Shown here piece by piece: positions 1-8,863 of a DNA stretch of 64,000 nt. A program made the position numbers and the translations under genes. The stretch's first letter is position 1. Every line of letters starts with the position of its first letter. Under the pieces are notes generated by a model. It was not told the DNA's origin. It was given only the letters and a program-made list of their open reading frames with translations, and ran no database searches. The stretch is from a bacterium (GTDB taxonomy: Bacteria > Desulfobacterota > Binatia > DP-6): assembly GCA_026129405.1 (NCBI GenBank), contig JAHCID010000011.1:62001-126000 (forward strand), given 5' to 3'.

Positions 1-282
1 CGGGTTGCCGATCGCGACGTCGAGCGGATTGCCGGTCGTGGTGATCGGCCCGGGCGAGAAGTCGCGCCGCTGGAGGCTCTCGACCACCTGCGGGATCAGC
101 TCGAGCAGGACGGGATCGTCGACCGGCGGCAGCGGCCCGTTGAGGAGCGGCGACGACTCGAAGACGAAGCGCTCGGCCTTGTAGCCGGGCGTGTTCGCGT
201 TCGCGACGTTGTTGGCCACCGCGTCGAGCTGCCGCTCCATCGCGAGGCCGCCGGAGGCCAGAGTGTAGAGTCCGCGGTTCAT
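1..282 (-). CDS. flgF: Flagellar basal-body rod protein FlgF, N-terminal part
   Basis: Structural protein of the proximal flagellar rod, exported by the flagellar type III system. Reading from an ATG at 282 toward the window edge gives 94 codons beginning MNRGLYTLASGGLAMERQ, followed by the rod-family signature LDAVANNVANANTPGYKAER, which marks the FlgB/C/F/G N-terminal domain. The MxRGLYTxASG opening favours FlgF over FlgG, which normally follows it. The 3' end lies outside the window. A sigma-54 element sits just upstream, giving a leader of about 11 nt without a clear Shine-Dalgarno sequence. Confidence 0.85.
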   Translation of the reverse strand, partial: MNRGLYTLASGGLAMERQLDAVANNVANANTPGYKAERFVFESSPLLNGPLPPVDDPVLLELIPQVVESLQRRDFSPGPITTTGNPLDVAIGNP

Positions 283-303
283 GCGCGTCCGTCAGGCGGA
301 AAA

Positions 304-319
304 TGCAAGGCCGATGCCA
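304..319 (-). promoter_or_regulatory. Sigma-54 promoter for flgF
   Basis: Minus-strand TGGCAT-N5-TTGCA matches the sigma-54 -24/-12 consensus (TGGCAC-N5-TTGCW) with one difference and exact GG/GC spacing. The predicted transcription start is near 293, 11 nt before the flgF ATG. No GTCA-N6-TGAC box was found upstream. Confidence 0.6.
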
Positions 320-327
320 CGCGCCGG

Positions 328-345
328 GCCCCGCGCGGGCGGGGC
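328..345 (-). terminator. Hairpin between the fliA-distal genes and flgF
   Basis: A 7-bp all-GC stem (GCCCCGC/GCGGGGC) with a 4-nt loop lies just after the stop codon at 367 and upstream of the flgF promoter. There is no T-tract, so terminator function is inferred from position. Confidence 0.35.
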
Positions 346-366
346 ACGGCGCACGGCAGGACCTGC

Positions 367-786
367 CTACGCCAGGCGACCTCTGCCCAGGCTGAGCTCC
401 AGCTCGCGGCGCAGCCGCACCTCGGCCGGATCCGGCCCGGCGTCGGTCTCGTCGACCACGTCCGCGAAGGGCCGCACGAGCGGACGCCCCTCCGGCGCCG
501 GACGGCCCGCGCGCGCGGCGAGCGAGCCGTCGGCCTCGGCGCGTCCGATCTCGCGGAGCAGGCCGCGCAGGCTGCGCTCGCGCGCGGCCAGCGTCTCCTC
601 CAGCGTGCGCGCGCGCGCCTCGGCCTCGCCGAGGAGATGCGCGAGCTCGCCCTGGAGCCGCGCGAGGACGTCGCGCTGGTCCGCCGAAGCGGCCTCGCGA
701 TCGCGCCCGCTGCGCGTGACGAACCACGCGAGCGCCATGACGGCGAGGCAATCGACGATCGTCGTGACGAGCAGGACGGTCTCCAT
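367..786 (-). CDS. Membrane-anchored coiled-coil protein of unknown function
   Basis: 139 residues. Residues 1-23 form one hydrophobic segment (METVLLVTTIVDCLAVMALA...), followed by a charged helical region from about residue 30 to 85 rich in Arg, Glu, Leu and Ala that should form a coiled coil, then an acidic tail. A strong AAGGAGG lies 6-7 nt before the ATG. The layout resembles DUF2802-type proteins found beside flagellar genes, but I cannot confirm family membership. Its position between fliA and flgF, on the same strand, suggests a flagellum- or motility-linked membrane protein. Confidence 0.6.
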   Translation of the reverse strand: METVLLVTTIVDCLAVMALAWFVTRSGRDREAASADQRDVLARLQGELAHLLGEAEARARTLEETLAARERSLRGLLREIGRAEADGSLAARAGRPAPEGRPLVRPFADVVDETDAGPDPAEVRLRRELELSLGRGRLA

Positions 787-817
787 GGGTTCCTCCTTGG
801 GGTGCGGATGCGCGGGA

Positions 818-997
818 TCAGGCGATGACGTCGAGCCGGGAGCGGGGCGCCGGATCGGCGGGGATGACCGCCGGATCGGCGTCGGGACCGGGATCGGACG
901 GCGGCGGCGTGCCGGGACGGCCGGGGCGCGGGTGGCGGTCGCGCGCCGTCCGGCGCGGGTCCCGCTCGCGAAGCCCCTGCACCGCGCCGGCGTCCAT
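818..997 (-). CDS. Small proline/aspartate-rich protein, coupled to fliA
   Basis: A 59-codon frame begins with ATG at 997 that overlaps the fliA stop as TGATG, an arrangement typical of translational coupling. The product starts MDAGAVQGLRERDPRR, is rich in Pro, Asp and Arg in the middle, and ends SRLDVIA. No domain is recognised. The coupling and the ordered gap to the next gene (31 nt, with its own Shine-Dalgarno) argue that it is translated. The low-complexity composition leaves open that it is a chance frame in GC-rich DNA. Confidence 0.4.
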   Translation of the reverse strand: MDAGAVQGLRERDPRRTARDRHPRPGRPGTPPPSDPGPDADPAVIPADPAPRSRLDVIA

Positions 998-1806
998 CAC
1001 GAGTCCTCCGCGTCCTCCGGGGCGAGGCTGGTGCGCAGATGGCTCTTCAGCCGCAGCGTCGCCTGGGAATGGAGCTGCGAGACGCGCGACTCGGTCAGCC
1101 CGAGCACCGCGCCGACCTCCTTCATGGTCAGCTCGTCGTGGTAGTAGAGCGAGATCACCAGCTTCTCGCGCTCGGGCAGGCGCGCGATCGCGTCGGCGAC
1201 GAGGTGGACGCGCTCCTGCGACAAGAGCGTGCCGAGCGGATCGACGTCCTGCTCCTCGAAGCTGCGCTCGACGTTGAAGCGCTCCTCGCCGGAGCCGAAG
1301 CCGAGATCCTCGAGGCTGAACAGGCTCATCTCGCCCACCTTCGTCAGGAGCTCCTGATACGCCGGCAGCTTCATGCCGAGCTCGGCGGCGATCTCGTCCT
1401 CGACCGGCGGACGCCCGAGCCGGCCCTCGAGCTCGTGCGACACCTTCTCGATCAGCGCCGCCTTCTGGCGCACGCTGCGCGGCACCCAGTCGAGCGAGCG
1501 CAGGTGGTCGAGGATCGCGCCGCGGATGCGGAACTGCGCGTACGTCGAGAAGAGCGCTTCCTTCTTCGGATCGTACTTGCCGATCGCGTCGAGCAGCCCG
1601 ACGATGCCCCACGAGACGAGATCGTCGAGGTCGATGTGCGGCGGCTTGCGGACCGCGAGCCGCTGCACCACGCGCCGCACGAGCGGCATGTAGCGGCGCA
1701 GGATCTCCTCGCGGTTGCCCTGGAGCGCTTCGTACGCCTGCCCGCGCGCCTTGCCGGCGCGCCGGCCACGAACGAGCTCGCCGTAGCCGGTATCGGCCAT
1801 GATCAT
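997..1806 (-). CDS. fliA: RNA polymerase sigma factor for flagellar operon, FliA (sigma-28)
   Basis: Alternative sigma factor that directs late flagellar genes such as flagellin and chemotaxis genes. The product has the sigma-70 region 2 core (HIDLDDLVSWGIVGLLDAIG, then FSTYAQFRIRGAILDHLRSLDWVPRS, a hallmark of FliA), region 3, and region 4 with the ALPEREKLVISLYYHDELTMKEVGAVLGLTESRVSQLH helix-turn-helix. The ATG at 1806 overlaps the flhG stop (ATGA); a second ATG at 1800 (MADTGYG...) has a good GGAAGGA upstream and is an alternative start. About 269 residues, normal for the family. Confidence 0.95.
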   Translation of the reverse strand: MIMADTGYGELVRGRRAGKARGQAYEALQGNREEILRRYMPLVRRVVQRLAVRKPPHIDLDDLVSWGIVGLLDAIGKYDPKKEALFSTYAQFRIRGAILDHLRSLDWVPRSVRQKAALIEKVSHELEGRLGRPPVEDEIAAELGMKLPAYQELLTKVGEMSLFSLEDLGFGSGEERFNVERSFEEQDVDPLGTLLSQERVHLVADAIARLPEREKLVISLYYHDELTMKEVGAVLGLTESRVSQLHSQATLRLKSHLRTSLAPEDAEDS

Positions 1807-2666
1807 TCCTTCCCCGCCTCGGCGAGCAGACGCCGGAAGAAGAACTGGACCCCGCCCGTCGGTTGCGCAGGGGGACGCGCCGCCAGGCGCTGGGCCAGGC
1901 GCGCGATCGCCTGGCTCGCAGGCGAGCCCGGCGCCGTCAGGACGCACGGCTGCTGGCGACGCACCGCGCGCGCGACCGCGTCGTCGAACGGCACGAAGCC
2001 GAGGTACTCGAGCCGCACGCGCAGGAAGCGGTCGGTCACCTGCGCGAGACGGCGGAACGCGGCCTCCGCGTCGGCGACGCTCGCCGCCATGTTCACCAGC
2101 ACGAGGAAGTCGCGCCGGCCGTGGCGCAGCGCGAGCAGCTTCACGAGCGCGTACGCGTCGGTGAGCGCCGTCGGCTCGGGCGTCAGCACGACGAGCGTCT
2201 CGGCGGCCGCCGCGGCGAACCACAGCACGCTCGGCGACACGCCGGCGGCGACGTCGACGAGCAGCGCGTCGACCGCGCCGTCGAGGCCGTCGAGCTCGTC
2301 GAGCAGCGCGCGCTGCTGCGCCGTCGACAGCGTCGTCAGCTCGGCGACGCCGCTCGCGGCCGGGATCAGGCGCACGCCGCCCGGCCCCTCCACGATCACG
2401 TCGTCCAGGCGCGCCTCGTCGCGCAGCACGTGCAGCAGGCTCCGCGTCGGGCTGACGCCGAGCACGACGTCGAGGTTCGCCAGCCCGAGATCCGCGTCCA
2501 GCAGCCAGGTCCGCAGCCCGCGGCGCGCCAGCGCCACGGCAAGATTTGCCGCCACGCTGGTCTTGCCCACGCCGCCCTTGCCGCTGGCCACCGCGACGAC
2601 GCGCAACGGCGCGAGCGCACCCGCTGCGGCCCCGATCGGCGCCGTCTCCACCATCACCTCGTCCAT
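1803..2666 (-). CDS. flhG: Flagellar number regulator FlhG (FleN), MinD-like ATPase
   Basis: MinD/ParA-type P-loop ATPase that limits flagellar number and works with FlhF at the pole. A deviant Walker A motif, SGKGGVGKTS, lies at residues 28-37, followed by DADLGLANLDVVLG (switch I region) and LLVDVAAG (residues about 135-142, the Walker B equivalent). The family's LVVLTPEPTALTDAYALVK motif is present. 287 residues. It sits between flhF and fliA in the usual order, and its stop overlaps the fliA start. The N-terminal about 20 residues before the P-loop could carry the activator-binding motif seen in FleN. Confidence 0.93.
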   Translation of the reverse strand: MDEVMVETAPIGAAAGALAPLRVVAVASGKGGVGKTSVAANLAVALARRGLRTWLLDADLGLANLDVVLGVSPTRSLLHVLRDEARLDDVIVEGPGGVRLIPAASGVAELTTLSTAQQRALLDELDGLDGAVDALLVDVAAGVSPSVLWFAAAAAETLVVLTPEPTALTDAYALVKLLALRHGRRDFLVLVNMAASVADAEAAFRRLAQVTDRFLRVRLEYLGFVPFDDAVARAVRRQQPCVLTAPGSPASQAIARLAQRLAARPPAQPTGGVQFFFRRLLAEAGKE

Positions 2667-2670
2667 GCCG

Positions 2671-3673
2671 TCAGGCGACCTCCCCCGCGGCAGCCGTGAG
2701 CAGGCACCGTGCCAGGCGCGCCGGGGTCGCGGGCCGCAGGTCGCCCGCCATGCGCCGTCCGTGCGCCAGCAGCGCGATCGGCACCCCGGCCCGCCACAGC
2801 GCCGCGACCGAGGGAGCGCCGGAGGCCGCGTCGCATCTGGTCAGAACGGCGGCCGCCGGGCTGAGCGGCGCGAACGCGCCCCAGGCGCTTTTCCACCGCG
2901 GCGGCGGCGTTCGTCGCGCTTTCGCGACCAGAAGCCGGCAGGCGTTCCGCCCGCCGCGCCGCCAGCGCGGCCAACTCGGCGAGTTCGTCCTTCTGACCCG
3001 GCGCCGCGCCCGGGGTGTCGACCAGGACGACGTCGGCGTCGGCCGCGGCGACGGCGGCCGCCACGGCGTCGGGCGTGGCGGCGCGCACGACCGGCACGTC
3101 CAGCACCCGCCCGTAGGCAGAAAGCTCCGCCGCCGCGCCGAGGCGCACCGCGTCCGCACCGACGAGGCAGACGCGCCGGCCCTCGCATCGCGCGCGCGCC
3201 GCGAGCTGGACGAGCGTCGTCGTCTTGCCCTCGCCCGGCGGCCCGAAGACGACCTGCACGCGCTCGTCGATCGCCGGCGGCTCGGGGAGCGCACGCACGA
3301 GCGCGTCGGCGAGCGGCTCCCCGTTCGCGGCGCGGCGGCGCGCCGCGGCGACGAGCGCCGCGGCGAGCTCGCGCTCCACCCCCTGGCCGACGATCCGGCA
3401 CAGCAGCGCGCGCGCCTCGTCGTCGTCGCCCGCGGGCAAGGCCAGCTCGCGCACGAGCGCCATGAGCGCGCGCACCTCGCCGAGCAGCTCGGCGTCGCCG
3501 CCGCCCGGCGTGAGGCCGGGCAGCACGCCGGGGTCGTCGTCGACGGCGGCGCTCACGCTGACGCCGTCGGCGCCGGTGTGGGTTTCGAGCAGCACGGCGT
3601 CGGCGCCGAGCGCCGCCTTCACGAGGCGCAACGCCTCGGCCATGGTGGGAGCGGTGAAGCGTCGGATTCTCAT
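2671..3673 (-). CDS. flhF: Flagellar SRP-like GTPase FlhF, with apparent frameshift
   Basis: SRP-family GTPase that sets flagellar placement. From the ATG at 3673 (overlapping the flhA stop as ATGA) the protein reads MRIRRFTAPTMAEALRLVKA, with the P-loop GPPGEGKTT at about residues 144-152 and the G3-like DTPG. After ...NAAAAVEKRLG the reading frame must change to continue as AFAPLSPAAAVLTRCDAASG, the expected G4-type C-terminal region, ending at 2671. The shift falls at a run of four C at 2879-2882; removing one base restores the frame, and the 1003-bp length agrees. Either an assembly insertion or a real mutation. Confidence 0.88.
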
Positions 3674-5787
3674 TCGAGGGTCACCGTGCCGAGCGAGCGC
3701 ACGCGGACGTTGGGCGCGATCTCCGGCGGCGAGAGGACGACGAGCTGCGGCAGGTAGCGCTCGAGCAGGCGGCGCAGATGCGGCCGCAGCGTCGCCGCGC
3801 AGAGCAGGACGGGCGAGAGGTGCTGCGCCGAGAAGCGCTCGCCCCACTCCCCCAGCTTGACGACGACCTTCTGGGCCAGCGTCGGATCGGGCGCGAGCGT
3901 GGTGCCGTCCTCGCTGCGCTGGAGGGCGTCGATGAGGGCGCGCTCGATCGCCCCCGCCAGCGTCATCAGCGCGAGCGAGCCGTCGGCGCCGACGAGGCGC
4001 TGCGTGATGGCGCGGCCGAGGGCCTGGCGGACGTGCTCGGTGAGGACGTCGGGGTCCTTCGTGCGCGGCGCCACGTCGGCGAGCGTCTCCAGGATGGTCG
4101 CGAGGTCGCGCACCGAGACGCCCTCGCGCAGGAGGTTCTGGAGGACGCGCTGCACGCCGCCCACGGACAGCACCTGCGGCACCAGCTCCTCGACCACCTT
4201 CGGCCGCGACTTCGCGAGCTGGTCGAGGAGCACCTGCACCTCCTGCCGTCCGAGCAGCTCGTGCGCGTGCCGGCGGATCACCTCGGTGAGGTGCGTGATG
4301 ACGACCGTCCCCGGGTCGACCACCGTGTAGCCGGCGAGCTGCGCGCGCTCGCGATCCGCCGCCGCCACCCACAGCGCGTCGAGGCCGAACGCCGGCTCGC
4401 GCGTGGGCACGCCCGGCACCGCCGCCGACGCCGTCCCCGGGTTGATGGCGAGGTGGCAGCCCGTGCGGATCTCGCCGTGCGCGATCTCGACGCCCTTCAG
4501 CAGGATCGAGTACGCGTGCGGCTTGATCTGGAGGTTGTCGCGGATGTGGATCGGCGGGACGATGAAGCCCATCTCGAGCGCGAGCTGGCGCCGCAGGGCG
4601 CGGATGCGCTCGACGAGGTCGCCGCCCGGCGCGGCTTCGCCGTTGCCGAGCTTGCCGTCGACGAGGGTCACCAGCTCGAAGCCGACCTCCAGCTCCATGA
4701 GGTCGAGCGGCAGGAGGCCCTCGGTGCGCTCCTCGCGCCCCTTCGTCGCCGGCACCCCCGCCGTCCCGGCGGCGGCCGCCTCCTCGGGCGGCTTCGGGCG
4801 CGCCAGGCCGCCGTTCGCCGCCAGCCCGCCGGCGGCCCCGGCGAGCAGGATGAACGGCAGGAACGGCAGCCCCGGCACGATCGCGAAGGCGCCGAGGATG
4901 CCCGAGACGATCCACAGGACGCGCGGGCTCGTCAGGAGCTGGCCGGCGACCTCGGTGCCGAGATCGCTGCCCGAGGTCGCGCGCGTGACGATGATGCCGG
5001 CCGCGGTCGAGATGAGCAGCGCCGGCAGCTGCGAGACGAGCCCGTCGCCGATGGTCAGGATGGTGTAGGTCTGCGCCGCGTCCTGCCAGTTCATGCCCTG
5101 CTGGACGATGCCGATGAAGAAGCCGCCGACGATGTTGATCGCCGTGATGACGAGGCCGGCGACGGCGTCGCCGCGGACGAACTTCGACGCACCGTCCATC
5201 GCGCCGTAGAAGTCTGCCTCCTCCTCGATCGCCTTGCGGCGCGCGCGGGCCTCCTTCTCGGTGGTGAGGCCGCTGTTCAGCTCGGCGTCGATGGCGAGCT
5301 GCTTGCCGGGCATCGCGTCGAGGGTGAAGCGCGCCGCCACCTCGGCGATGCGGCCGGCGCCCTTCGTGATCACCGCGAAGTTGATGATGACGAGGATCAG
5401 GAAGATGACGAGGCCGACGGCGTAGCTGCCGCCGACGACGAAGCTGCCGAAGGCCTGGATCACGTGGCCGGCGGCGGCCGTGCCCTCGTGGCCGTGCAGG
5501 AGGATGAGGCGCGTCGAGGCGACGTTCAGCGCCAGCCGGAACAGCGTCACGACCAGCAGCACCGAGGGGAAGGTCGAGAACTCGAGCGCGTTCTGCGTGT
5601 ACATCCCGACCATCAGGATGACGAGCGAGAGCGCGATCGAGATCGCCAGCAGCAGGTCGATCAGCGCCGACGGGAGCGGCAGCACCATGATGATGACGAC
5701 GCCGACGAGCGCGAGCGGGATCGCGAGCTCGCCGGTGGCGGCCCCGGCGACCGGGCGCGGTGCGGCGGCGACGGCGGAGTCGGCCAT
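3670..5787 (-). CDS. flhA: Flagellar export gate protein FlhA
   Basis: Large inner-membrane component of the flagellar type III export gate. 705 residues: about eight hydrophobic segments up to residue 330, with the FHIPEP-family core (FRLALNVASTRLIL, GRIAEVAARFTLDAMPGKQLAIDAELNSG), then a cytoplasmic domain from about residue 360 that receives chaperone-substrate complexes. The length is typical. It is separated from flhB by 3 nt and its stop overlaps the flhF start, so the genes are one transcript. Confidence 0.96.
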   Translation of the reverse strand: MADSAVAAAPRPVAGAATGELAIPLALVGVVIIMVLPLPSALIDLLLAISIALSLVILMVGMYTQNALEFSTFPSVLLVVTLFRLALNVASTRLILLHGHEGTAAAGHVIQAFGSFVVGGSYAVGLVIFLILVIINFAVITKGAGRIAEVAARFTLDAMPGKQLAIDAELNSGLTTEKEARARRKAIEEEADFYGAMDGASKFVRGDAVAGLVITAINIVGGFFIGIVQQGMNWQDAAQTYTILTIGDGLVSQLPALLISTAAGIIVTRATSGSDLGTEVAGQLLTSPRVLWIVSGILGAFAIVPGLPFLPFILLAGAAGGLAANGGLARPKPPEEAAAAGTAGVPATKGREERTEGLLPLDLMELEVGFELVTLVDGKLGNGEAAPGGDLVERIRALRRQLALEMGFIVPPIHIRDNLQIKPHAYSILLKGVEIAHGEIRTGCHLAINPGTASAAVPGVPTREPAFGLDALWVAAADRERAQLAGYTVVDPGTVVITHLTEVIRRHAHELLGRQEVQVLLDQLAKSRPKVVEELVPQVLSVGGVQRVLQNLLREGVSVRDLATILETLADVAPRTKDPDVLTEHVRQALGRAITQRLVGADGSLALMTLAGAIERALIDALQRSEDGTTLAPDPTLAQKVVVKLGEWGERFSAQHLSPVLLCAATLRPHLRRLLERYLPQLVVLSPPEIAPNVRVRSLGTVTLE

Positions 5788-5790
5788 CGG

Positions 5791-6867
5791 CTAGCGCCCT
5801 CCCCCGAGGGCCGGCGCGCCGCGCAGCGAGTAGATGTAGGCGAGGATCTCGGCGACCGCCTTGTAGAGCGCCGGCGGCACCTCGCCGCCGATCCGGACGC
5901 TGCGGAAGAGCGCTCGGGCGAGCGCCCGGCGCTCGACGATCGGCACGCCGGCCGTGCGCGCGGCCGACTTGATGCGCTCGCAGAGCTCGTCCGCCCCCTT
6001 GGCGATCACGATCGGCGCCGCGCCCTCGGTCGGCCGGTAGCGGAGCGCCACGGCCACGTGCGTCGGGTTCGTCAGCACGACGTCCGCGGTGGCGACGTCG
6101 GCGAGCATGCGCCGCTTCGCCATCTCGCGGTGCGCGCGGCGGAAGCGGCCGCGGATCTGCGGATCGCCTTCCGACTCTTTGTGCTCCTGCTTCACCTCCT
6201 GGCGGCTCATCTTGAGCGAGCGCTCGTGCTGGAAGCGCTGCCAGAACCAGTCCGCGAGCCCGAGGGCCGTGAGCGGGAAGATCATCACCAGGAAGAGGCG
6301 CCGGAGGCCGTCACCGGTGAGCGCCAGGATGTCCTGGAGCGGCATCCCCGGCGTCGCCACCGCCGCCTCCCCGATCGTGCGCAGCACGCGGTAGGCGACG
6401 AGCAGGACGACGGTGATCTTGACGACCGCCTTCACCATGTTGGCGGCGCCCTGCATCGAGAAGACGCGCTTCCAGCCCTGGGTCGGGCTGATCCGCTCCG
6501 GCTTCGGCAGGAGCAGCTCGGCGCGCGGCTGGAATCCCACCTGCGCCACCACGGCGCTCACGCCCGCCACGCCGACGAGCACGAAGAACGGCCCGAGCAA
6601 CGCGCCCAGGTCGAGCGCCGAGCGCCAGGCGAGCGGCATCACCGGGTCGTCCGAGCCGCCGAGCGGCCCCACCGCCGCGAGCCAGGCGCGCATCACCTCG
6701 CCCATCCGCGCCGTCAGCAGCGGAGCGCCGATGGTGGCGATCGTCAGCGCGAAGAGCATCACCACCACGGGCGCGATCTCCGGCGAGAGGACGACCTGGC
6801 CGTGCTTGCGCGCTTCCTCGCGACGTTTTGGTGTCGCTTCTTCGGTGCGATCGGCGCTGTCAGCCAC
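5791..6867 (-). CDS. flhB: Flagellar export switch protein FlhB
   Basis: Inner-membrane export component that switches substrate specificity from rod/hook to filament after self-cleavage. The product begins VADSADRTEEATPKRREEAR, the classic EKTEKPTPKK-type N-terminus, has four membrane segments (about residues 30-215) and the self-cleavage motif NPTH at about 267-270. I chose the GTG at 6867, which overlaps the fliR stop by 8 nt, over an upstream ATG at 6906, because the family starts at this point. 358 residues. Confidence 0.95.
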   Translation of the reverse strand: MADSADRTEEATPKRREEARKHGQVVLSPEIAPVVVMLFALTIATIGAPLLTARMGEVMRAWLAAVGPLGGSDDPVMPLAWRSALDLGALLGPFFVLVGVAGVSAVVAQVGFQPRAELLLPKPERISPTQGWKRVFSMQGAANMVKAVVKITVVLLVAYRVLRTIGEAAVATPGMPLQDILALTGDGLRRLFLVMIFPLTALGLADWFWQRFQHERSLKMSRQEVKQEHKESEGDPQIRGRFRRAHREMAKRRMLADVATADVVLTNPTHVAVALRYRPTEGAAPIVIAKGADELCERIKSAARTAGVPIVERRALARALFRSVRIGGEVPPALYKAVAEILAYIYSLRGAPALGGGR

Positions 6868-7627
6868 CGGCGAACCCCCGCAGGAGCCCGCCGATCGTCG
6901 GCCCAAGGGCCGCGAAGCGCTCGGCGAGGAAGCGGAAGGTGAACGGCAGCGAGGCGCCGAGCACCATGAGGCCGACGCCGACGTTCACCGGGAAGCCGAC
7001 CACGAAGACGTTCAGCTGGGGGATCGTGCGCTGCAGCACGCCGAGCGTGGCGTTCGCGAGCAGCAGCACGATCAGCACCGGCGCCGCGATGCGCAGCCCG
7101 ATCGCGAACACCTGCGCCGCCTGCGACGGCACCGCGAACAGCACCTCGCGGTCGATGGTCCCATGCGCGATGGGCGCGATGCGGAAGCTCTCCACCAGGG
7201 CGGCGACGAGCAGGTGGTGGGCGTCGAGCGCCAGGAAGGCGAGCAGCGCCAGCAGCTGCTCCCATTCCGCGATGACCGTCGACTGCGCGTTCGACTGCGG
7301 GTCGACGAGGTTCGCGAGCCCGAAGCCGATCTCGATGCCCGCCATCTGGCCGCCGAGCTGCACGCCCGCGAACACGAGCTGCGCGACGAAGCCGATCGTG
7401 ACCCCGATCACCGTCTCGATCGCCGCCCGGCCCGCCAGCTCGGCGATCGAGCTCGCCGGCGTCATCGCGCCCGCGACCGACGGCGCGAGCGCCAGCGCCA
7501 GCACCATGGCGAGGCCGACGCGCGCGCGCCGCGGCACGAGCAGATGCCCGAGCAGCGGCGCCGCCATCACCAGCCCGGCGATGCGCGCCAGCACGAGGAC
7601 GTACGGCGTGGGATCGGGGATCGGCAC
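6860..7627 (-). CDS. fliR: Flagellar export gate protein FliR
   Basis: Core of the FliPQR export channel. 255 residues with six hydrophobic segments and the conserved opening LVLARIAGLVMAAPLLG, plus GFANLVDPQSNAQST-like family sequence around residue 110-125 and an IGLRIAAPVLIVLLLANATLG segment near residue 180. Its stop overlaps the flhB start by 8 nt. fliQ ends 10 nt upstream, as expected for the conserved fliP-Q-R-flhB order. Confidence 0.94.
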   Translation of the reverse strand: MPIPDPTPYVLVLARIAGLVMAAPLLGHLLVPRRARVGLAMVLALALAPSVAGAMTPASSIAELAGRAAIETVIGVTIGFVAQLVFAGVQLGGQMAGIEIGFGLANLVDPQSNAQSTVIAEWEQLLALLAFLALDAHHLLVAALVESFRIAPIAHGTIDREVLFAVPSQAAQVFAIGLRIAAPVLIVLLLANATLGVLQRTIPQLNVFVVGFPVNVGVGLMVLGASLPFTFRFLAERFAALGPTIGGLLRGFAGG

Positions 7628-7637
7628 GCGGCTCCGC

Positions 7638-7907
7638 TCAGCGCACGAAGGTGGGCAGGCTCTCGAAGAGCGTCGTCGTGTACGAGACCAGCCTCGTCAG
7701 CATCCAGGGCCCGAAGAGCGCCAGCGCGAGCCCGGTCGCGACGATCTTCGGGATGAAGGTGAGCGTGATCTCGTTGATCTGCGTCATCGCCTGGAAGACG
7801 CTGACCGCGAGCCCGGCGACCAGGCCGAAGAGCAGCACCGGCCCCGCGAGGGCCAGCGTGATCTCGACGGCACCGTGGCCGATGCCGATGACGGATTCGA
7901 CTCCCAT
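7638..7907 (-). CDS. fliQ: Flagellar export gate protein FliQ
   Basis: Small two-helix membrane protein of the FliPQR export channel. 89 residues, with two hydrophobic segments (about residues 13-38 and 50-72) joined by the strongly conserved SVFQAMTQINEITLTFIPK segment. It lies 12 nt after fliP and 10 nt before fliR. Confidence 0.95.
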   Translation of the reverse strand: MGVESVIGIGHGAVEITLALAGPVLLFGLVAGLAVSVFQAMTQINEITLTFIPKIVATGLALALFGPWMLTRLVSYTTTLFESLPTFVR

Positions 7908-7919
7908 CCGGCGATCTCC

Positions 7920-8597
7920 TCAGCGGAAGCTCTGGACGAGGGAGCCCGTGAGGACGTTCCACCCGTCCACGAGGACGAACAGCATGAGCTTGAACGGCAG
8001 CGAGATGAGGACCGGCGGCAGCATCATCATGCCCATCGAGGTGAGGACCGAGGCGACCACCATGTCGAGGATCAGAAACGGCACGTAGACGAGGAAGCCC
8101 ATCTGGAACGCGGTCTTCAGCTCCGAGATGAGGAACGCGGGCATCAGCACCTGCGGCGGCACGTCGGCCGGGCCTTCGGGCCGCGCGCCTCCCGTGGCGC
8201 CGACGAACAGCGCCAGATCCTTCTCGCGCGTCTGGCGCAGCATGAACTCGCGCAGCGGCGTCCAGGCGCGTTCGACGGCTTCCTTCCCGTCGATGCGCTC
8301 CTCCTGGTACGGCACCATCGCCTCGGCGTGGATCTGGAGGAGCGTCGGCATCATCACGAAGCCGGTGAGGAAGAGCGCCAGCGAGACCAGGACCTGGTTC
8401 GGCGGCATGCTCTGCGTGCCCACCGCCTGGCGCAGGAACGAGAGCACGATCACGATGCGGACGAAGCCCGTGAGGGTGACGAGGATCGCCGGCGCCAGCG
8501 ACAGCAGCGTCAGCAGCGCGACGATCTGGAGCGGCGTCGCGACGGCGCCGTCGCCGCCTCCGATCTGGAGGCTCACCTGGGGCAGGAGCGGCGTCAT
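7920..8597 (-). CDS. fliP: Flagellar export gate protein FliP
   Basis: Core subunit of the export channel. From the ATG at 8597 (ATGA overlap with fliO) the product is 225 residues: an N-terminal hydrophobic segment (PLQIVALLTLLSLAPAILV), the family core FVRIVIVLSFLRQAVGTQSM, a large soluble loop (about residues 90-150), and C-terminal membrane segments with GFLVYVPFLILDMVVASVL. The loop is on the short side. The long N-terminal extension in the same frame is an overlap with fliO and is excluded. Confidence 0.94.
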   Translation of the reverse strand: MTPLLPQVSLQIGGGDGAVATPLQIVALLTLLSLAPAILVTLTGFVRIVIVLSFLRQAVGTQSMPPNQVLVSLALFLTGFVMMPTLLQIHAEAMVPYQEERIDGKEAVERAWTPLREFMLRQTREKDLALFVGATGGARPEGPADVPPQVLMPAFLISELKTAFQMGFLVYVPFLILDMVVASVLTSMGMMMLPPVLISLPFKLMLFVLVDGWNVLTGSLVQSFR

Positions 8598-8863
8598 GCC
8601 GGCTCGCCGTCCTCCAGGTCGTCGTCGCGGCGCGCCCCGCCGAGCTTGGTGACCAGCCCGACGCGGTCGCCGGTCACGCCGAGCAGCAGGCGCTCCCCGT
8701 CGACCTCGACGATGGTGAGGTAGCGCTTGCCGCCGAGATAGCGGCTGCTGACGAGCCGGATCGCGTCGGGGGCGGCGGCGGCGCGGCGCTGGCGCCACGC
8801 GAGCACGAGGCCCACGAGCGCGAGCACGCCGCCGACGAGGGCGACGACGGTCTCCGACATCAC
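8594..8863 (-). CDS. fliO: Flagellar assembly protein FliO
   Basis: Small membrane protein that helps assemble the FliPQR channel. 89 residues: one N-terminal hydrophobic segment (VVALVGGVLALVGLVLAW) and a short cytoplasmic beta-rich domain (IRLVSSRYLGGKRYLTIVEV, then LLLGVTGDRVGLVTKL), which is the FliO signature. Both ends overlap neighbours by 4 nt (ATGA with fliN upstream and fliP downstream), showing tight coupling. Confidence 0.88.
   Translation of the reverse strand: MMSETVVALVGGVLALVGLVLAWRQRRAAAAPDAIRLVSSRYLGGKRYLTIVEVDGERLLLGVTGDRVGLVTKLGGARRDDDLEDGEPA

Noticed and set aside
3778-6942. Very long plus-strand open frame (1054 codons) opposite flhA and flhB
   Set aside because: Arg/His/Asp-rich shadow of the highly conserved flhA/flhB coding sequence; long antisense frames stay open by chance at this GC content.
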